Shown piece after piece: positions 18,186 through 26,626 of a stretch of 64,000 bases of DNA. Position numbers and translations under genes: made by a program. This DNA is from Caballeronia sordidicola (lineage in GTDB: Bacteria; Pseudomonadota; Gammaproteobacteria; Burkholderiales; Burkholderiaceae). The notes under the pieces were generated by a model. It was not told where the DNA came from. It did no database searches and was given only the letters and a program-made list of their open reading frames with translations. Every line of letters starts with the position of its first letter. Position 1 is the stretch's first letter. The stretch covers positions 496,001 to 560,000 of the forward strand of contig NZ_JNFG01000199.1 in NCBI RefSeq assembly GCF_000729995.1, read 5' to 3'.

Positions 18186-18580
18186 GAGTCGACCTGACGT
18201 GGATTGAGAAAGAGAAGAATCACAACCTGCAAGCATGCGTCGAGCGCATCGCGCGGGTCAATGCCGCTCTTCCAGTTTGTTCGCATATCGATAGAAGGAA
18301 AACCGGAATGGAAATCCGGCTCCGATGCGGCCATTCCTGGTGAAAGCTTCCGTCCCTGCGCATGCTCTCACCCCCTTATATCCGAACACGAAATCGCGTT
18401 GCCGCTCCATCGCGATAAGGTTCGGCCGATTTCTTGTTAGATCAAATCGTGCCTCGTTCTTATACTCGCTCACGTAACTGCTTGATTCGAACCGAGCCAC
18501 TCAACGACTTCACCGTGCCGTTTCCTTCGCGGCTCTGTTGAGAGACTAACCAGTGAGCAACTTGTGAGCGACTACCCATC
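18186..18580 (+). other. Divergent promoter region of the SsuD-like and nitroreductase genes
   Basis: This interval of about 395 bases must hold the promoters for both divergent genes. No gene is seen and no promoter element could be assigned reliably. Confidence 0.4.
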
Positions 18581-19177
18581 ATGACAACGCCGAACCCTCG
18601 CAGCGCAGACCACCCTATCGATCCGCAATTCGTCAATCGCTGGTCGCCGCGCGCCTTTAGCCCGGAACCTATCGACAATGCGACGCTGTTGACGTTTCTC
18701 GAGGCCGCCCGCTGGGCGCCTTCCTCGTATAACTCACAGCCGTGGCGGTTCATCTACGCAACGCGCGACAGCGAGCACTGGAAGCAATTCCTGGGCTTCC
18801 TGAACGACTTCAATCGCAGCTGGGCCCGTGAGGCAGCAGCGTTGGTCATCGTCCTTTCAAAGAGTACGTTTGTCCCGCCCGGCGCGACAGACGAAGTGAC
18901 GTCAATCAGTCATTCGTTCGACAGCGGCGCCGCGTGGGCCTATCTTGCGCTGCAGGCAAGTCTGGCTGGATGGCATACGCACGGGCTCGCCGGAATCGAG
19001 CGAGACAAGATCCGGACAGAGTTGAAAATCCCGGACACCTACTCGATTGAAGCAGCGATCGCGATAGGCCGTCTCGGCGACAAGGCGTCACTCTCGGAGA
19101 CGCTACAGGCGCGAGAAACGCCCAGTCCGCGCAAACCCCTTGGCGAAATCGCCACCGAAGGCAGATTCGCAGCCTGA
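18581..19177 (+). CDS. Nitroreductase-family flavoprotein
   Basis: This 198-residue protein has the nitroreductase fold: the N-terminal RWSPRAFSPEPIDNATLL, the FMN-binding EAARWAPSSYNSQPWRFIY (about residues 42-60), and the C-terminal EAAIAIGRLGD. The family uses FMN and NAD(P)H to reduce nitro groups, quinones or free flavin. Between two sulfur monooxygenase loci it is a plausible source of FMNH2 for the two luciferase-like enzymes. This is inferred from position only. A dodecin gene follows after 22 bases. Confidence 0.88.
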   Translation: MTTPNPRSADHPIDPQFVNRWSPRAFSPEPIDNATLLTFLEAARWAPSSYNSQPWRFIYATRDSEHWKQFLGFLNDFNRSWAREAAALVIVLSKSTFVPPGATDEVTSISHSFDSGAAWAYLALQASLAGWHTHGLAGIERDKIRTELKIPDTYSIEAAIAIGRLGDKASLSETLQARETPSPRKPLGEIATEGRFAA

Positions 19178-19199
19178 ATTATTAAAGGAAACTTTCTCC

Positions 19200-19409
19200 A
19201 TGTCCCATCACGTCTACAAGCAAATCGAACTGACCGGTTCGTCAACGCAATCGAGTGACGACGCGGTGTCGGTGGCTCTGGCAAGAGCCGACAAAACCTT
19301 GCACAACATTGACTGGTTTCAGGTCATTGAAACCCGTGGTCATGTCGAAGGCGGCAAAGTCGCGCACTGGCAAGTGACGCTAAAGGTCGGCATTCGCCTC
19401 GACGACTAG
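19200..19409 (+). CDS. Dodecin (flavin-binding/storage protein)
   Basis: This 69-residue protein matches dodecins: VYKQIELTGSS at the start, SVALARADKTLHNIDWFQV and GHVEGGKVAHWQVTLKVG. Dodecins form hollow dodecamers that bind and shield flavins. The start ATG 19200 follows AAAGGAAA; a longer frame beginning inside the nitroreductase gene was rejected. Immediate coupling to a nitroreductase suggests a flavin supply or buffering module for the FMNH2-dependent monooxygenases nearby. Confidence 0.93.
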   Translation: MSHHVYKQIELTGSSTQSSDDAVSVALARADKTLHNIDWFQVIETRGHVEGGKVAHWQVTLKVGIRLDD

Positions 19410-19546
19410 TCGGGGTGACCTCGCCGGCGCATGACAGAGGGACCGGCTCAAGAGGACGATGCTTTCTAAAGCCGAAATACTTGGTTTGCGTGTGTGCAAG
19501 CCGGCGTTAAATTGCGCGCTCAACAAACCAGGTAAAGGAATATAAC

Positions 19547-20371
19547 GTGTCCTCTTTGCTGCGTTTCTCCCGGCGGGTCGCCCTGCTTTCACTGGCCTGT
19601 TTCGCTTTGACGGGCAGCCTGAATGCAAACGCGGACGAGCAAGTCCTGAAGATCGGTGTGACGACGGGGCCTCACGAAGAAATTTTCCAGGCCGTCAAAA
19701 AAGTGGCTGAGCGCGACTACGGTCTGCATATCCGGATTGTGGCGTTCAGCGATTACATACAGCCGGACGCCGCGCTCGATGCAGGCGACATCGACGCCAA
19801 CAGTTATCAGCATCGTCCTTTTCTCGCTGCCCAGATTCGGGCACGTGGCTATAAGCTGGTGGGAGTCGGGCGTACATGGATCGGCCCTATTGGCATCTAC
19901 TCCAAAAAGGTCAAGCAGTTCTCAGCGCTTCCCGACGGCGCCAGCATCGGTATTCCGAATGATCCGGCGAACGAGAGCCGGACCCTGTTGCTATTGCAAA
20001 AGGCGGGGGTGATCAAACTGCGCTCCGGGATCGACCCCATTACGGGTATCAACGCGACGCCTCGCGATATCATCAGTAACCCGAAGAATTTCAAATTTAC
20101 AGAGATCGACGCGGCGCAACTGCCGCGCACACTCGATGATTTCGATGCGACCACGATCAACGCGGACTACGCGATCAAAGCCGGTCTGAATCCAGGTCGG
20201 GACACCATCCTGGTAGAAGATGCGAATGGGCCCTATGCCTGCCTGATCGCCGTTCGGGAGCAGGATGCCAACAAGCCGTGGGTGCAGCAGATCGTCAAGG
20301 CATATCAATCCGACGAAGTGCGCGAGTTCATTCTGACGCGCTATAAAGGAGCGATCATACCGGCGTTTTAA
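19547..20371 (+). CDS. MetQ/NlpA-family periplasmic substrate-binding protein
   Basis: This 274-residue protein starts with GTG after AAAGGAAT. It has a Sec signal ending near ANA (about residue 28), then the MetQ fold: KIGVTTGPHEEIFQAVKKVA, DIDANSYQHRPFL, IGIYSKKVKQFSALPDGASIGIPND, and ATTINADYAIKAGLNPG. MetQ proteins deliver methionine to MetNI. No metN or metI genes are in the window, so this is an orphan binding protein, perhaps for methionine, methionine sulfoxide or another sulfur amino acid. The position -3 residue of a lipobox is poor (SLAC), so I do not call it a lipoprotein. Confidence 0.88.
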   Translation: MSSLLRFSRRVALLSLACFALTGSLNANADEQVLKIGVTTGPHEEIFQAVKKVAERDYGLHIRIVAFSDYIQPDAALDAGDIDANSYQHRPFLAAQIRARGYKLVGVGRTWIGPIGIYSKKVKQFSALPDGASIGIPNDPANESRTLLLLQKAGVIKLRSGIDPITGINATPRDIISNPKNFKFTEIDAAQLPRTLDDFDATTINADYAIKAGLNPGRDTILVEDANGPYACLIAVREQDANKPWVQQIVKAYQSDEVREFILTRYKGAIIPAF

Positions 20372-20438
20372 CACCCGGCAGATCAGGCTGCGGCGGCGGT
20401 CCAAACCCGCATGCGCATACGCACATGTGTCCCGCCGC

Positions 20439-22460
20439 TCAGTGCCTGGCCAGTCGCTTCACCACTGCGATCATCCGGTCGACCTCTTCCGGCGTGTTAT
20501 AGAACGCGAGCGACGGCCGCACGGTCGCCTCAAGGCCGAAGCGCCGCAAGATAGGTTGTGCGCAATGGTGGCCGGCCCGCACGGCGATGCCCTCTTCGCT
20601 GAGCGCACGCCCCACTTCCTCGGGCGTGTAGCCGTTCAAAACGAATGACAGCACGCTCGCTTTGTCCTGCGCGGTGCCGATCAGGCGCACGCCCGGAATC
20701 GGCTTCATCAAGCCGGTCGCATAGTCGAGCAACTCGTGCTCGTAACGCGCGATGTTTTCTATGCCGACGCGCGTCACATAGTCGATCGCCGCGCCCAGGC
20801 CGACTGCATCTGCGATGTTGCCGGTGCCCGCCTCGAAGCGATGCGGCGCCGGTTGGAACGTCGTCCGCTCGAACGTCACGTCCGAGATCATGTTGCCGCC
20901 GCCCTGCCACGGCGGCATTGCATCGAGCAGCGCCCGCTTGCCATAGACCGCGCCGATCCCGGTCGGGCCGAATACCTTGTGACCGGAGAACACGAAAAAG
21001 TCCGCATCGAGAGCCTGCACATCCACGCGCATGTGCGACACCGACTGCGCGCCGTCGATCAACGCAACCGCGCCAACACGGTGCGCCATTTCCACAATGT
21101 CCTTGACGGGTACGACGGTGCCAAGCGCATTCGACACCTGCGTGACCGCAACGATCTTCGTCTTGTCGTTCAACAGCCGGCTGTACTCTTCGAGCAGCAC
21201 CTGGCCCGAGTCGTCGACTGGAATCACGCGCAGCTTCGCGCCCGCCAGCGACGCCAATTGCTGCCACGGCACGATGTTCGCGTGATGTTCAAGATGCGAC
21301 ACGATGATCTCGTCGCCCGCCCCCATGTTCTGCACGCCCCACGACTTGGCAATCAGGTTGATGGCCTCGGTCGTGCCGCGCACAAACACGATCTCCTCCG
21401 GCTGGGAGGCGCCAATAAAGCGTTGGACCCTGCTGCGGGCTCCTTCATAGGCATCGGTCGCGCGCCCAGCCAACGCATGCGCTGCACGATGAATATTGGA
21501 ATTCTCGTGCAGATAGAAATAGGCGAGCCGGTCGATGACGGTCTGCGGCTTTTGTGTAGTCGCCGCGTTATCGAACCATACGAGCTGCCGCCCGTTCACA
21601 CGCTCCTGCAGAATTGGGAAGTCGCGTCGGATCGCGTTCACGTCGAACTGAGGATGGCCGGACTGCGCCTGTGCGACCGGGTCCGATCTGCGGCTCGATG
21701 CCGGCGTCCCGGGCGAGCGGATATCGTCGAGAAAATAACGCTCGGTGGTGTCCGGCTGGACGGGTGCCGTACCGGTGAACCCGCGCGCTGACCCTTGCGG
21801 CGGGATAGCTTGCGCGGACTCTCCAGCAGGCAGGAGCGACGGAACACTCAGAGGATCGAACAGAGATACCGTAGGTAGCGGCGCGTTCTGGCCGCCATGC
21901 GTCTGAGGCCTGTCGAGATTCATGAAATAGTAAGGCGATGCGCTACTGCGACCCGGTGCGCCATCGGCCGGCAAATTCGCCGCGGCGGCTTCCGGCACGC
22001 CAAGCGCCGTACCGCCGTAGCGGCTGTCGAGCCCGGGCGCGACCGTCACCAGATTGTCGGGCAAGCCGTTCTGCGCAGCGGCATGCGGCAACAAGGCGGG
22101 CGCGCGGTTGCCGAGCGATAGAACGTGGGTCGGCGCTGAAGGTGCAAGGTTGGCGCCCGGCACCTTGCCTTGCGGCATCGCCGCGCCCGGTATGCCGCTG
22201 CCTGCGCCGGAGGGTCCCGCCATCGGCGAACCCGGCGGTACTGGATTCGTTGAAGCCGGCAAGGCAGGCGCCGCCGCGGCGAGCTCGGAGGGCGCACTGC
22301 CCGGCACGCCGTTGCCCGCTGGCGTGCTACCCGGAAACGCGGCAAAGAACTCGTTTGCAAGACGCGTTAGCGTTGCTGGATCGGGCAAACCGGCAGGAAG
22401 CGCTGAGCTCGGGTCGGGATAGGCTATCGGCGAACTAGAGGTATTTGTCGGCATAGTCAT
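20439..22460 (-). CDS. Family 2A encapsulin cargo: SufS-type cysteine desulfurase with long N-terminal loading domain
   Basis: The protein has 673 residues. The first 270 or so are Pro/Ala/Gly-rich and low in predicted order, with short hydrophobic islands (LANEFFAAFPG near 35, SPYYFMNLDRP near 177, ERYFLDDIRSP near 240) that fit encapsulin targeting motifs. The rest is a SufS-like desulfurase: the PLP lysine is Lys495 in FSGHKVFGPTG and the catalytic cysteine is Cys633 in RAGHHCAQPIL. It frees sulfur from L-cysteine as a persulfide. The start at 22460 overlaps the shell gene stop by 26 bases, which indicates co-translation. Related cargo-loaded compartments have been reported to store sulfur. 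Confidence 0.93.
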   Translation of the reverse strand: MTMPTNTSSSPIAYPDPSSALPAGLPDPATLTRLANEFFAAFPGSTPAGNGVPGSAPSELAAAAPALPASTNPVPPGSPMAGPSGAGSGIPGAAMPQGKVPGANLAPSAPTHVLSLGNRAPALLPHAAAQNGLPDNLVTVAPGLDSRYGGTALGVPEAAAANLPADGAPGRSSASPYYFMNLDRPQTHGGQNAPLPTVSLFDPLSVPSLLPAGESAQAIPPQGSARGFTGTAPVQPDTTERYFLDDIRSPGTPASSRRSDPVAQAQSGHPQFDVNAIRRDFPILQERVNGRQLVWFDNAATTQKPQTVIDRLAYFYLHENSNIHRAAHALAGRATDAYEGARSRVQRFIGASQPEEIVFVRGTTEAINLIAKSWGVQNMGAGDEIIVSHLEHHANIVPWQQLASLAGAKLRVIPVDDSGQVLLEEYSRLLNDKTKIVAVTQVSNALGTVVPVKDIVEMAHRVGAVALIDGAQSVSHMRVDVQALDADFFVFSGHKVFGPTGIGAVYGKRALLDAMPPWQGGGNMISDVTFERTTFQPAPHRFEAGTGNIADAVGLGAAIDYVTRVGIENIARYEHELLDYATGLMKPIPGVRLIGTAQDKASVLSFVLNGYTPEEVGRALSEEGIAVRAGHHCAQPILRRFGLEATVRPSLAFYNTPEEVDRMIAVVKRLARH

Positions 22461-23361
22461 GGTACTTGCCAACCTCAACGTCCTCGAGGACTGCCAGCGC
22501 GTCCGGCGTGTGCACGGCGAGCGAGCAGTACAGCGACACCAGGTACGAAGCGATCGCCTGATTGTTGATTCCCATGAAGCGCACCGATAATCCGGGCCCC
22601 TGCTCGCCGGCTACGCCTGGCTGATAGAGACCCACCACGCCCTGACGCTTGTCACCCACCCGCAGCAGCATGATCTTGGTCTTGCCGTCTTCGATCGCCA
22701 CCTTGTCTGACGGAATCAGCGGAATGCCTCGCCATGTAAGGAATTGCGAACCGAACAGGCTGACGGTTGGAGGCGGCACGCCACGGCGCGTGCACTCACG
22801 GCCGAACGCCGCGATCGCCCATGGATGCGTCAGGAAAAACGCCGGTTCCTTCCAGACCTTCGTCAGCAACTCATCGAGGTCATCCGGGGTCGGCGCGCCC
22901 GTGAGCGGCACCTGGCGCTGCTCGTCCGTGACGTTTGCCAGCAATCCGTAATCCGGGTTGTTAATCAGCTGGCTCTCCTGCAATTCCTTGATCGTCTCGA
23001 TCGCCAGACGCAGTTGCTCCTTGATCTGGTCGTGCGGACTGCTGTAAAGATCGGATATCCGCGTGTGCACTTCGACAATCGTGCTGACCGCGTTCAGGAA
23101 AAATTCGCGCGGCTCCTCTTCGTAAGGCACAAAGGTGGTCGGCAACTGGCTTTCATCTTCGCGCGCGGTGCAAGCGGCAGTCACTTCCTCCGGATTCTTG
23201 ACCTGATTCAGCCGATAGATGCCCGCTTCCACCGGCACCCACTGGAGTAGATGCGTGAGCCAGCGAGGCGTGATGGTTGCAAGCTGCGGGACGGTTTTGG
23301 TGGCGTTCGCTAGTTGCCGTGCGGCATGGTCGCCGAGCGCGCTGTGACCGGATGTTGCCAT
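22435..23361 (-). CDS. Family 2A encapsulin shell protein (SrpI-like)
   Basis: This 308-residue protein matches the SrpI-type encapsulin shell: TKTVPQLATITPRWLTHLLQ near the N-terminus, VEAGIYRLNQVK, LFGSQFLTWRGIPLIPSDKV, MLLRVGDKRQGVVGLYQPG, and ALAVLEDVEVGKYHDY at the end. The HK97-like subunit assembles into a closed icosahedral shell around its enzyme cargo. ATG 23361 lies seven bases after a strong AAAGGGGG ribosome-binding site; a TTG two codons upstream was rejected. It is the first gene of a two-gene operon with the desulfurase. The cysE gene often linked to such operons is absent here. Confidence 0.95.
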   Translation of the reverse strand: MATSGHSALGDHAARQLANATKTVPQLATITPRWLTHLLQWVPVEAGIYRLNQVKNPEEVTAACTAREDESQLPTTFVPYEEEPREFFLNAVSTIVEVHTRISDLYSSPHDQIKEQLRLAIETIKELQESQLINNPDYGLLANVTDEQRQVPLTGAPTPDDLDELLTKVWKEPAFFLTHPWAIAAFGRECTRRGVPPPTVSLFGSQFLTWRGIPLIPSDKVAIEDGKTKIMLLRVGDKRQGVVGLYQPGVAGEQGPGLSVRFMGINNQAIASYLVSLYCSLAVHTPDALAVLEDVEVGKYHDYADKYL

Positions 23362-23718
23362 TTTCAATCCCCCTTTCTGCGTGAAATACGGGAATGCTTA
23401 TGAGCAAGGTGATTTGGAATCAGTACAAAGGTAGTTCGTCTTTTTTCATCCGGCAAGGATTACGTCGCGATTGCGCCGCGATAAGCGCCGACTCAGCGTT
23501 CGGCGGGAAATGGGGGTGAGGTGCGGCTGGACCCACTGAGCAGGATTGGTACATATGAGGGATTGCTGGAAATCTAGTGAGTTTTGTGGCGAGGTGCCGG
23601 GTGCGACACAAAGTGGGACTCTGTGCCGGGTGCGTGAAAATCTGACTAGATCGTTCGTGAAAAATCCAGGTAGCCCACACTCCTCGCTGGAGCATGTTAG
23701 CCCGCGACTGTCGCTGCT

Positions 23719-23806
23719 TGTTTAGGATTGTAGGACGCCTGCCCGCCAGCTTCCCGGCGCACTTGTAGGCCTGCTGTTTAGGGCAGGCGTCACACAATCC
23801 TTAACA
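23719..23806. repeat. Large imperfect inverted repeat (26-base arms, 36-base loop)
   Basis: Arms at 23719-23744 and 23781-23806 are reverse complements at 23 of 26 positions. The segment lies in the 720-base gap upstream of the encapsulin operon and does not code for protein. It could be a REP-like or MITE-like mobile repeat, or a strong transcription-stopping hairpin. No target-site duplication or transposase gene is seen. Confidence 0.7.
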
Positions 23807-23826
23807 TTCGCTGGCGCTTTCGGGTG

Positions 23827-24047
23827 GACATTCGAACGTCGGCTACGCTCAGGTACCGGCCATTGGGATACAGGTTCGATCCGGTAAGTTTTCGGCCTGA
23901 GCGGTCGTTGGCGAGCTCGTCGCAGTCTTCGCAAATGCCGGCTTCAGGGGCCTTAGATGAACTGGCGCTATCGGCCAGGTCCGGCCGTTCGCGTACGGGC
24001 TAAGATAGACACTCGAACGTCGGCTTCGCACGGCCAACGGCCATTGG
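23827..24047 (+). repeat. Pair of imperfect 40-base direct repeats
   Basis: The segments 23827-23866 and 24008-24047 share 33 of 40 positions, including TCGAACGTCGGCT and CGGCCATTGG. They flank 141 bases of non-coding sequence beside the inverted repeat at 23719. The rest of the 23362-24081 gap holds no gene that I can support. These look like members of a dispersed intergenic repeat family; membership cannot be proven from one window. Confidence 0.6.
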
Positions 24048-24081
24048 CGCACCGCAGATACTGAGTAAAGGGAGGCATCGT

Positions 24082-25146
24082 ATGAAAGCAACCACCCGCC
24101 GTCAGCGAACTTTGTTGCGCGCAGTGTTATGCGCAACCCTCATCGCGCAATCTCTGCCGACGGCGCTTGCCTGTACTCGCGTGCTTTGGAACAACAACAA
24201 GCTTGCCGTCGTGGTGAGTCGAACGATGGACTGGCCGACAACGACCGATCCAATAATCACTGTATTTCCTCGGGGCATGAAGCGTGACGGCGGGCGCATC
24301 GGGCCTCATGTAGCTGTCGCCGACAATCCGGCACATTGGACGTCAAAGTACGGCAGTCTGGTCACAACGGTTTATGGCGTCGGCACTGCGGATGGCTTCA
24401 ACGAGAAAGCCTTCGCAGTTCATATGCTTTATCTGACTGCGACCGATTTCGGTCCGCGCGATAAAACCAAGCTGGGCGTACAAGCTGGTTTATGGGGGCA
24501 ATACCTTCTTGACAATGCTGCAACCGTTGATGAAGCGTTGGAACTAATGAACGAGATTCAGCCGGTGATGGTTTCGGTGGACAACATGAAGGCGACGGTG
24601 CATCTCGCCATCGAGGATGCTACAGGTGACTCAGCCATCCTGGAATACATCGACGGCAAACTGGTGGTCCACCATGGTCAACAGTACCGCATCATGACCA
24701 ACGATCCCACCTACGACCAGCAACTTGCCAATCGCGCTCGGTACGATTTCACCAATGCGACACGCCAGACGGCTCTACCGGGCAACGTTGATCCGCGAGA
24801 CCGTTTCGTGAGGGCAGACTACTACCTCCAGATGCTGCCAGAGCCAAAGTCGGAGCGCGCAGCGATGGCGAGCATCCTCTCCATTGCACGCAACGTGTCG
24901 GTTCCGTTCGGTGCGCCAAACAATGAGCCTGGGACCCTCTATAACACCGAATATCGCACCGCGATGGACCTGACCAACCGATTCTATTTTTTCGAACTGA
25001 CGACCACGCCAAATGTTATCTGGATGAACATGGCCAAACTCAACCTTAAGGCAGGAGCACCGGTGCTGACCCTCGATCCGGATGACATCAACCTCTCAGG
25101 GGATGTAACGGCGAAGCTACATCCGGCCAAAGAATTGCCGTTCTGA
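24082..25146 (+). CDS. Secreted linear amide C-N hydrolase (choloylglycine hydrolase / penicillin V acylase family)
   Basis: This 354-residue protein starts at ATG 24082 with a Sec signal whose cleavage after ALA would expose Cys31 (CTRVLW), the N-terminal nucleophile of the Ntn family. Supporting motifs are SRTMDW near residue 50, GFNEKAFAVHMLYL, and ITNDPTYDQQL-like segments (MTNDPTYDQQLANR). Family members cleave bile-salt amides, penicillin V or N-acyl homoserine lactones. In a soil or plant bacterium an amide or AHL substrate is more likely than bile salts. It stands alone between repeats and a helicase remnant. Confidence 0.88.
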   Translation: MKATTRRQRTLLRAVLCATLIAQSLPTALACTRVLWNNNKLAVVVSRTMDWPTTTDPIITVFPRGMKRDGGRIGPHVAVADNPAHWTSKYGSLVTTVYGVGTADGFNEKAFAVHMLYLTATDFGPRDKTKLGVQAGLWGQYLLDNAATVDEALELMNEIQPVMVSVDNMKATVHLAIEDATGDSAILEYIDGKLVVHHGQQYRIMTNDPTYDQQLANRARYDFTNATRQTALPGNVDPRDRFVRADYYLQMLPEPKSERAAMASILSIARNVSVPFGAPNNEPGTLYNTEYRTAMDLTNRFYFFELTTTPNVIWMNMAKLNLKAGAPVLTLDPDDINLSGDVTAKLHPAKELPF

Positions 25147-25301
25147 CGTCGAACCAAAAGCCCGTCGCCGTTAAAACAACGGCCGCGACAGCGGAGCACT
25201 CGCAGACCGTCAGGGTCATGACAATGACCGCTGTGCATGTGAACGGACGTTGGAGGCACAGAGACCCGGAGGGCTGAAACGGGTCGACAAGCGACAAAAT
25301 T

Positions 25302-26590
25302 TTAAGCAGCTACGGAAAGTTTCGCGGCTGATTCGATTTGCGCTTCAGTCGCGAATCTAGATGCAAAGTTCTTTGCCGTGCCAGAAATCATCAACGACTC
25401 GCGAGCGCGCGTCATCGCGACGTAAAAGAGCCGTCGCTCTTCAGGTTCGGTCGATTTCGCGTCCGGAACGATCGTTTCCTCAGAGCGAGCGATCCAAACG
25501 TGATCCCATTCAAGTCCCTTCGAACTATGCATGGTGGTGAGGATAAGCGCGCCAGGCGTCGGTTGGTTATTGTCTTGCCGCATGAAGAGGAGGCGATCTG
25601 CGAAGGTCCCAGACAGTCGCGAAAGCACGTCATAGGTCGCTTGAATAGTGCGGATCGCGGTTTCCTTCTTTGTGTACTTCAACATCCACTCGCTTACGCC
25701 CGACAGCGTCAGAGAATAGAATTTGCGGTCACACAAGCCGCGCCATTCAGCAAGTCGCTTCATGAACTCGCGGTAGTTCGTCGCCACGTCTTCCGGCAGT
25801 CCAAGCTCGAACAGCTCTGCCTTGCCCTTTTGCTGCAGTTCGGCACCCATGCTCGTGTGCAGGGCACGCAATTGTTCGGCGTGCAGGCCGAGGTGGGCAA
25901 GCACTGAATCCAAACCTGTCTCTTTCACGCGCTCGACGATTTCGAGCAGATTGCACATCAAAGCGCCTTCGGGACGGCTCAGCACCGACGCACCGGACGC
26001 GCGGTAATACTTCACGCCGTGCGAGCGGCAGACGGCTTCCAGCGGATCCAGAATACGGTTGGTGCGAGCGAGGATCGCGCACGAATCGCCCTTGGCCATG
26101 AGAGGCCCTAGAACCTCCACAGCGGCCACGGCTTCCGCATACTCGTCTGCATGCCGGGAAGCCGTCACGGTGCCCCCTACGCCCTTCTCTGCCCTCAACA
26201 CTTTGGCAATGCGATCTGCGTTGTTTCGTATAACCCGATCGGCCGCAGCCAGAATCTCTGAACGGCAGCGATAGTTGCTGCCGAGCACGACTGGCCTTGC
26301 GTCGAATTGCTTGATAAAGGCCTCCATGCCACGGTAGCCCAATGCTTCGCGAAACGCGTAAATGCTCTGATCGTCGTCGCCCACGACCGTGACAATCGAT
26401 CCCGCCTTCGCATGGAGTTCAATCCAACGATACTACAACGGGTCGGTGTCCTGAAACTCGTCAACGAGGAGATAGGCGAACGGGTATCCATGATTGCCTC
26501 CGAGCTGAGTGTCATGGTGTTCGTTTAGGCCACCGACGCTGACTCCGCCACTTTTCATACGCTCCCCTTAGCGGTGGCAGCAGACGTCGC
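25302..26590 (-). pseudogene. UvrD/Rep-like helicase, decayed and 5'-truncated
   Basis: The longest open piece (25302-26384) encodes helicase motifs III-VI: GDDDQSIYAFREA, VVLGSNYRC, LTTMHSSKGLEWDHVWI and EERRLFYVAMTRAR. Upstream the frame continues as FAYLLVDEFQDTDPL, then meets an in-frame TAG at 26433-26435 before YRWIELHAKAG. Farther upstream the similarity shifts frame near 26530-26560 (AYEKWRSQ) and fades. The N-terminal part with Walker A is missing; the LDH2-type gene lies there instead. The remaining product could not be a working helicase. Confidence 0.88.
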
Positions 26591-26626
26591 AGCCTTTTTA
26601 ACGGCTTCCGGCAATACCCGCTGCAT

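Noticed and set aside
20736-21791. 351-codon plus-strand frame opposite the desulfurase gene
   Set aside because: Antisense shadow of the catalytic domain; no domain or start signal.
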